Assembly (NCBI GenBank): GCA_002007465.1
Contig: LNAC01000109.1
Coordinates: 3,839,376 to 3,903,375, forward strand
From: Ailurus styani
Lineage: Eukaryota > Chordata > Mammalia > Carnivora > Ailuridae
DNA: 64,000 nucleotides
Direction: 5' to 3'
Positions 57,398-64,000 of this stretch are shown here, piece by piece. How positions within the stretch are numbered: the stretch's first letter is position 1; the number at the start of each line of letters is the position of its first letter. Below the pieces are notes generated by a model. The model did no database searches and had not been told where the DNA came from. It saw only the letters and a program-made list of their open reading frames with translations. The position numbers and the translations under genes are program-made.

Positions 57398-58800
57398 AGT
57401 ATTCACACAGTGTTGGGCATTTTATTGGAGCACACGGCAGGTTATTGCTTTTTTTGCCACTTCTTTTTAAACAAGCTCATTAGCCCTTTAGCAGTTTAGT
57501 GCAGTTTCCAACACCAGAGCTTTTATCCTATGCCTCTAAAGGTTTGGCTCTAAAAGCTGGGGCTGGCCATCACATGGGAGTGGACAGAGACGTGGAGTTT
57601 TGTGGTCACGACCTGAGTGACCAGAGTGGGGTTATTCGGTGAGCAGGAAGTTAACCTGGATTCCTTATGTGGGATGGAGAATAGAAGGGATCTGAATTAG
57701 GTTTCCATTTTGCTTCCTTTAGTCCAGGCTAATTGCCAGTGAATTAATTCATTTAAGACCATCAGCATAAGGAAAATATTTGGTTTTTCACCGTCCTTGC
57801 TTTTCTTGTGGGGAAGTCGCATTCAACAAGTACACCATTAGTGGGAGTTCTTCTCTACCTTCCTCACTAAATACTTGGAAAGCGCCATGTTTGCTACGAA
57901 AAGGGGTGCATCTGCCAAGTGCTGAGTGAAGCCAGCAGGAACCCTGTCCTCTGGAAGCTCACGGTCTTCACAGAGCCATTAGTTCCTCAGCTAAGGTTTC
58001 AGGGCAAAGAAGAAGAGCTCACTAGGAATTAAATAGTGAAGGTTTCTATGAGGAAGTGGCCTTTGAGGGCAGCAAGAAGGTAATGGCAACCAAAGGGGTG
58101 AAGCTGCTTGTAGGGGGGCAACAGGTGCAGAATTTTCAGAGACGGGAAGGAGTCCGGGGCATCTTTGAGAGACACGAAGGTGGCCAGTGACTAAGAGTAT
58201 AGACAGCAACAAGGAGAGGGGCCAGAGATGTGACTGTGGGGACCCCATCGTACCTTAGAGGCCATGGTAAGAATTAGGACTTTATCCCGCAGAGCAGTGG
58301 GAGTCAGTGTTTTAATCAGGGGGGACATGGTCTGATTTATTAGCAATCGTGTGATAAATGGATACTTGGGGTAGGGGCTATGGTGGATGTAAGGGACAGA
58401 CAAATATGGGAGCGAGATGCATTGGGATCAGGAAGACGGAGAGAAACCGGCAGATGCGGTAGATACACGATATAGAACATGCAGGACTTGAGTCGACGTC
58501 GGGGTGTTAGGAGTGGAAAGGGCTTTCAAGGTCTCTGGCTTGAGCGACTCTTGACTCCCTAAGATTTGATGAAATCAGCTAAGGAGACAAATGGCCCTTG
58601 TATCAAGAGCCCCAGAACCTGCAGCATCTTAAGGCCCAACAGGAGTTGGATCTAGCAAAGAAGGCAGAACAGCCAAGAATAGTACAGGAAATCCATCCCC
58701 TACTCACTTCTGACCCCCAGACGTCACCTTGTATTTTTCTCTTTCCCCACCCAGACTTTCAGAAGGTCCCACCTGCTCTTCCTCCACACAGTTTCCATTG
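57398..58800. other. Low-copy sequence, possible ancient repeat at 58030-58340
   Basis: 'ggaagtggcctttgagggca' and 'catggtaagaattaggactt' resemble an ancient mammalian repeat I cannot name. 57715-57790 is AT-rich and non-repetitive. Confidence 0.4.
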
Positions 58801-58899
58801 CCTCCAGTATTTGCCACTCCTGTCCATGCATGCATCTTCTCTGGCCTGAACTTGGCCAACTCTGGCAGGTCCCCTGCTCCTCCTCAACCCTGTCCCCTT

Positions 58900-59395
58900 C
58901 ATAATCCATTCTCTACTTGGAGTTCAGATGGGGCCACCATCCTGCTGAAATCCCACCAAAGGATTCCCATTGTAGAATTAAATTTCAGCTCCTTACCACA
59001 TCTGTTGGACCCTCGCGATGCACCTTTGCCTGTATCTATGAGCTTGGCTCTAGCTCCCACCCCCGTCATCACTGTCTGCATGGCACTGACCAGCCACGGA
59101 ACATGGACATGCCCACAATTTTTTTCTTTTCCAATTCTCAGCCCTGGAATTCTCAGGGAATTCCCTGGAAGTTCCCCTTCTCATCTGATGTTTGTCCCCT
59201 TCCTCCCCCAATCACATCACCCCATTTTATTTTCTTCAGAGTGTGTATTATTATCTGAAATCATTATGATCATTCCCCATCAATGATGAGTTCCACAGAG
59301 CAGGGATCTTGTCTCTCCATCATGGCTGTATTTTTAATGCCTCGAACAGGGCCTGCCACAGGGTAGGCAAGACTGAAAATACATTTGTGTCATGA
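58900..59395 (+). mobile_element. L2 LINE 3' region
   Basis: 'ttcagctccttaccacatct', then 'agagcagggatcttgtctct' and 'gcctcgaacagggcctgcca' reproduce the L2 3' layout in sense. Confidence 0.75.
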
Positions 59396-59479
59396 ATGGA
59401 TGGCCCATGAGTATTTTAGGCACAGAACCTGCCGAATGTGTCAGCACGCCACTTTGAATCTTTCCTGTTCTCTACAGAA

Positions 59480-59710
59480 GCAATTTAGCATGATGAATCT
59501 GCGTTTAAGCTCTGGAAGCTTGACTGCCTAAGATTGAAGCCCAGCTCCCCTGCTTCCTGATTATACCTGACCTTGGGCAAGTCCATTAGCTCTGGAGGCC
59601 CTGGTTTCCTCATTTGGGAAACGGTAAGAACAGTAATGAATTTCTACCCAGTAAGGTTGTTTGAGAGTTCAGCCTAGCACGATGCTTAACATAAGTAAAC
59701 ATTAAAGAAG
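59480..59710 (+). mobile_element. MIR element
   Basis: 'gactgcctaagattgaagcc', 'ctgaccttgggcaagtccat', 'tttcctcatttgggaaacgg' and 'gcacgatgcttaacataagt': nearly full-length MIR. Confidence 0.92.
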
Positions 59711-61358
59711 TAGAACCTGTTGCCGTTATCCCGGCCCCATTGTTCAGCTGAAATGACCGACAGGAACTCCTGACTCTGAGCAGCACACCTGGGCTGTGCC
59801 TCTTGGGGAGTGAACTCTAGGAAAGCTACTTGCCTGGGCTTGGAACTAGAGGAGAGTAGATAGCAGTTTCCAGAATTAGAGGGTATGGGGTATGTGTGTA
59901 TGTATATATGTTGGGGAAACAGAGTGGATATTAGGGTTGGACTTTTTGTCTCTGACTTATCCTACAAACTGTGTTGCTTGTGCCCGAGATATCTTAGAAA
60001 AGTCATCTCAGAACAGTCAGATTGATAACTTCCAAACCCTGGAACATTCTGTCTTCCCTAACCTTAATTCTTCAGGTTCTATTGGTGCTCTAGAATCAGG
60101 AGAGAGATTCTTTTTATACCTTCTCTTTGATCTGAAAAATCGCTGGCCGGGGTGAAACTTGCTAAGTAAGTAAGGTCTTTTTACCCGGGCACTCATATCT
60201 CCCTGAGCATAGGGTGGCTCTCAGCCTAGATCCTTGTTTGTAGAGGGAGACCAATTTCAGCTGCTTTCGCAGATCACTGGGTAGTTTAATCCTTCCTGAT
60301 ATCCTTTACATGAAGAGACTCCATGTCCTTATCCATGAAGGTGGGGGCGAGCAGGCTCGGGGGCGGGGGGTGTGTGGAGAAAGCAGATAATACCTCAGGT
60401 ATAGGCAACCATGAGGTTCGCTAATGTGCCAGCCATCTACCGAACCCTCAATTTTTCCTTCGTCTCAGAGAATCTCTTTGGAAATAGAACTAATTTGTAG
60501 TCTTTTGTGGATTACAGTTCATTAACTTCTCTTCTGCCATCTTTGATTACAGACCGTCCCTATCTCCTTTTTGACATGAAGGTATAGTGCCTTGATTCAT
60601 TTCTTCCTTCTTTTTCTTGGTGGCTTCCTTCTCACTCCTCGATTTCAAAAACATCTATGCAAATAAAAACAAATCATTAATTCCCACCAAGGACTTTGCC
60701 CAGTTAAGCCCCTTCGCTCCTGCCCTTGGAATCCCAGCACACAAGTTCACCCTTAGCCTCTCTCCTAGAGGGGATTCATTTCTCCTGGGAGCCGGCTGTG
60801 CCATGAGCCCAGGCCCGGGGTTGTGACAGTTAAACCATCACTGGAGGACTTGTTCAAACGAATTTTTTCGTCTTCGTTCTGTGATCTGTGTAGCCATTAA
60901 AAAAAAGAAGAAGAATGGAACAGCTCTGTGTCATGATGGGAAATGACCCAAGAGGTATCTGTACACAAAAAGGAAAGCAAGGTGCAGAACAGTGGATATA
61001 GTGTGCTAACATTTGTGGAGGGAGGAAGTATCCACGAAAAACAGACACACACATATGTATAATTGGATCTGCTTAGAGTGTTTATGGAAGGGTATACCAA
61101 AGACCGGTCTCTGTCATGGTCTCCAGTGAGGGGTACTAGGTGTCCAAGAGTCAAGGATGGGAGGGACATTTGCTGCTATAAACATTCTAGTGGCTTTCGA
61201 GTGTTTTTGCCGTGCACGTGTGTTTCCTGGTCAAAATGAATCTGTTAGAGTGTTGGCTTACAAACTGGCCTTCGTACGCAGAGGGCGAGGAGAGATCAAA
61301 GGAAGAGACAGATCACTCCGGGTTTGGTGGGGGCAGGTTTAAGAAGCAAGGGAGCTCA
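59711..61358. other. Low-copy sequence with a possible ancient repeat at 60950-61230
   Basis: 60950-61230 resembles the 3' part of an ancient interspersed repeat; a G-rich run lies at 60343-60375. No gene recognised. Confidence 0.4.
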
Positions 61359-61553
61359 GGGGCACCTGGGTGGCTCAGTTGATTGAACGACTGCCTTCGG
61401 CTCAGGTCATGATCCCAGAGTCCCGGGATCGAGTCCTATGTGGGGCTCCCCATTCAGCGTGGAGTCTGCTTCTCCATCTCCCCCTCTCCCCTCTCATGCT
61501 CTCTCTCTCTCTCTCTCTCTCTTTCAAACAAACAAATAAAATCTTAAAAAAAG
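61359..61553 (+). mobile_element. CAN-SINE (SINEC) with (TC)n expansion
   Basis: Sense copy; its CT body contains a pure (TC)n run at 61497-61522. Confidence 0.95.
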
Positions 61554-62550
61554 TTATATATGAGGTTCATCTTGGGTGGTCACAGGACTAGTAGATCCCC
61601 ACACCCACCTGCCAAATCTTAAAAGTTTATAAAGAGACCTTAACTGGATTCGGTTACGTATACGTCCAGGTGGTCTCAGCAGCACCTTACTTTCCCAGGA
61701 CTGTGTCCTTAGGGCAGCTTCTAGCTTGGGCAAGACACGGGAGGAGGGGATGAGGAATGGCTGACTGCCTGGGTCCAGCTCGCCAGCCAGTCACCAGTCC
61801 TGTGCTCTCAGTGACCTCCAGCAGGTAGCTAGCTGACGAGACAGGACAAAGAACGAGAGAGAGAGAGAGAAAGGTTACTCTCTGAAATCAAAGACCATCC
61901 AAACAGGAGTAACACTCACTTTATGATACTGTGTCACTGAATGCTACCCTCTTTGCCACCTGAAAGTCTCTCAGAGTCATTAGTGAGGGTGTTAAGTGAT
62001 GAGATGAGTGGAAGATAATAATGATGAGTAGAAAATAATAAAGTCCTGCACTTCAGGCTGCTTTTTCTAGTGTGGGTTGTGTAGAACAGACACTTGGCTG
62101 TCCCCACCATCCTTCTCCAACGCTGGCTAGCCTCGTGGTCCTCAGTGGCTGTTTTTGTTCTCTTGAACTCGACCATCATGCCTTTAGCCACCCACCATGC
62201 AGTTTCCTGCTCGACCCACTGACATGCCTAATAGAGCTCATCTTTGTCTGTATTTAGAAAAACTCTAGTCATCAACCAGTAGATACATTTCCCCAAAGGT
62301 CCCCTTTAGTCTGTTCTAGGCATGGTCTTTCTTACTCTGTTTCCTTGAGGATTCTGGATAGCTAAGGTCCTGCCCCAGAGGCAGGAGTCATGGGACTTGG
62401 GGTGCTTGGCGCAAACCAAAATGGTCTTCTTGTGTGAGCTGACCCGTACTGGGATTGTTTTTCCTGATATTCAAGGCAGAGCATCTTCACTGGTTTGTTA
62501 TTGGGATATTTGAGGAATTTACATATTGAAGACCATTTCTCCTTAAACCA
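61554..62550. other. Low-copy intronic sequence
   Basis: Nothing recognised apart from a short (GA)n run at 61856-61872. Confidence 0.5.
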
Positions 62551-62552
62551 GG

Positions 62553-62752
62553 TTTCTCAACCTCAGCACTCTTGATATTTTGGGCTGGGTAATCCTCATT
62601 TTGGGGAGACTGTCCTGTGTGTAGTAGAATGTTTAGCAGCAGCTCTGGCTTTCTCCATCAGATGCTGGCGGTGTTCCCCGTGTTTTGATTAGTGAAAGAT
62701 ATACATTGCCAAAGTTCCCAAGAGGGCAGAAACACTCCTGATTAAGAATTAA
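62553..62752 (-). mobile_element. MER20 hAT-type DNA transposon
   Basis: 'ggtttctcaacctcagcact', 'gatattttgggctgggtaat', 'agaatgtttagcagcagctc' and 'cattgccaaagttcccaaga' follow MER20 in antisense. Confidence 0.88.
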
Positions 62753-63475
62753 TACCTTAATTCGTGGTGCCTCTGGGAGCATATATAGTCATACCTGCCT
62801 AACTCTTTTCGTTTTTAACCACTTTAGACACTTTTTAAAAATGTGCTGCAAATAACTTTTTTAAACGGCGATGTGGGCGTTCCCACTCTCATACTGTTTA
62901 CTGGCCCTTTAAGTCTCCAGAAATGTGTAAATAATACCTTTGTAAGACAACTAGAAAGTGATGTTTAAATTTGGATCCATTAATACTGAGTTGCGTGGTC
63001 TAGTTTTTACCAAGAAGAATGTCCCATTTTATTTGAAGTGATGAGTAATGAGTTTATCCCTGGAGTGAAAGGCGTCTGACTTCACTGGAGGGGACACGTC
63101 TAAGCACAGGGGGGACTATATTTTCGATCCACTGAAGGACCTTATCCACACACGTGTCTTGGGCTCTGTCTACCTGGATTTACCTCAAGAACCACGTGAA
63201 TTTCCATAGCACTCTTGGGGGCTGACTTACCTGCCTATGTCTTCCCTGGAGATACCTTAAAGCCTGTGGATCTCCCAGAGGTGTTCAAGGCAGATTCCCA
63301 AGTTCAAGTGGATGGAGCGCTAAAACCTCGGTTCCCACTAGATCCCACTGACAGGCCATTCAGTCATGTCCGTCTTGGGACCAAGTTATTTTCATCCGAC
63401 CGTGCCGTTAAGCCCTCCGGTGTTCACCAGACGCCCTGAGAATGAGATCCCAGCGTCTGCCTCTGGCAGGTAAGG
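62753..63475. other. Low-copy intronic sequence
   Basis: Nothing recognised. Confidence 0.5.
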
Positions 63476-63880
63476 CCTTCCACCATGTGGCCTCTGCCTA
63501 TGCTCCACCCACTCCCTGTCACTTGCTGTGCTCCAGCTGCGTTGGCATTCTTGGGCACCTCAAATCAACCATGTTAGTTCTACCTCAGGGCCTTTGCACT
63601 TGCAGTATCCAATACCTGGACCATTCTTTCTCACATCTTTTCGAGATATGACTGACTCTCTCCCACTTGGGTTATATCTTAAATGGCCAGCCCCTCTGAG
63701 AGGTCTTCCCACACCGGGGCTCCATGCTCCTGCCGCTGCCCACCCCCCATTGTCCTGATTTCTGTTGTCCATATTTGAAATGATCCCCGTTACTTTTGCA
63801 TGTTTATTATTTCTTTCCCTGCATGTAGAATATATGTTCCATGAAAATAGCGGAAGAGCTTTGTGTAGGAACAGGAGGCT
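63476..63880 (+). mobile_element. L2 LINE 3' region
   Basis: 'cctcagggcctttgcacttg', 'gagaggtcttcccacaccgg' and 'gtagaatatatgttccatga' are the L2 3' landmarks in sense. Confidence 0.85.
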
Positions 63881-64000
63881 CTGGGCTGCATGTAGTCCGG
63901 TTGCTTTCCAGTTGAAGAGCTTATCTGTATAGCACTGTGGTTTTGACTCAGCAAGGAGAGGGCTTGTGGGTGCTTAGCAAGGAGGGAATGGGCCATGTTC

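Larger units (their letters stand above)
53107..64000 (+). other. ARHGAP44: ARHGAP44 intron 3 (partial, 3' end outside window)
   Basis: Begins with a consensus GTAAGT donor. No exon 4-like sequence was found up to the window end. It contains L1, LTR, L2, MIR, MER20 and two CAN-SINEs, plus the two N-containing joins. Confidence 0.85.

Noticed and set aside
63415..63480. Possible ARHGAP44 exon 4 near 'ctctggcaggtaaggcc'
   Set aside because: There is a donor-like CAG|GTAAGG but the upstream codons do not give the expected KKLPLTTLAQ sequence.
1..64000. CRISPR array, prophage, plasmid or bacterial operon
   Set aside because: Repeats are dispersed SINEs/LINEs with target duplications, genes have introns, and no prokaryotic gene is present.

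Overview
This window is vertebrate nuclear DNA from a carnivoran, most likely a caniform and probably a mustelid. It carries about 35 copies of the tRNA-Lys-derived CAN-SINE (SINEC), several carnivoran-type L1 elements, and older mammalian repeats (MIR, L2, MLT1-type LTRs, MER5A, MER20). Many of the young SINE copies have the 'gtgggttaaagcctctgcc' head and 'cctacttgtgatctctc' body that I associate with mustelids such as ferret, mink or marten; that last step is from memory. Nothing prokaryotic, plasmid-like, phage-like or CRISPR-like is present.

The only protein-coding gene I can support is ARHGAP44 (RICH2), a BAR-domain Rho GTPase-activating protein, on the + strand. Two small internal coding exons are present. 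Exon 2 (52568-52607, 40 nt) encodes AEKTEVLSEDLLQ plus the last base of an arginine codon. Exon 3 (53002-53106, 105 nt) encodes 35 residues starting VEKRLELVKQ. Both have canonical AG/GT splice sites and join in frame. Exon 1 (start codon, promoter) lies upstream of the window and exon 4 onwards lies downstream. The window is therefore: intron 1 (1-52567, 5' end not seen), exon 2, intron 2 (52608-53001), exon 3, intron 3 (53107-64000, 3' end not seen).

Intron 1, 1-31 kb: low-copy DNA with a 3' L1 fragment (487-984), a ~145-bp imperfect inverted repeat (3607-4170), two copies of one LTR family in opposite orientation (about 5045-5762 and 12868-13475), MLT1-type LTRs (20851-21216, 22220-22600, 23975-24700, 27750-28100), L2 and MIR fragments, and scattered CAN-SINEs including a three-layer nest at 28448-29063. 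Intron 1, 31-38 kb: more SINEs, a 24-bp minisatellite (34374-34445), MER5A, and an L1 3' end. Intron 1, 38-51.7 kb: a block of L1 sequence, almost all antisense to the gene, containing or bordered by about a dozen CAN-SINEs, with two places where one target site was used twice. The ~8 kb around exons 2 and 3 (49.2-57.2 kb) has no CAN-SINE.

Intron 3: an antisense L1 3' segment at 53990-54770 that contains two single-N assembly joins, each flanked by duplicated sequence (probable false duplications), then an LTR copy, an L1MA-like 3' end, L2, MIR and MER20 pieces and two CAN-SINEs. I found no undescribed gene system. The most unusual structures are the inverted repeat at 3.6-4.2 kb, the N-flanked duplications at 54 kb, the fold-back L1 junction at 54.73 kb, and the reused SINE target sites.
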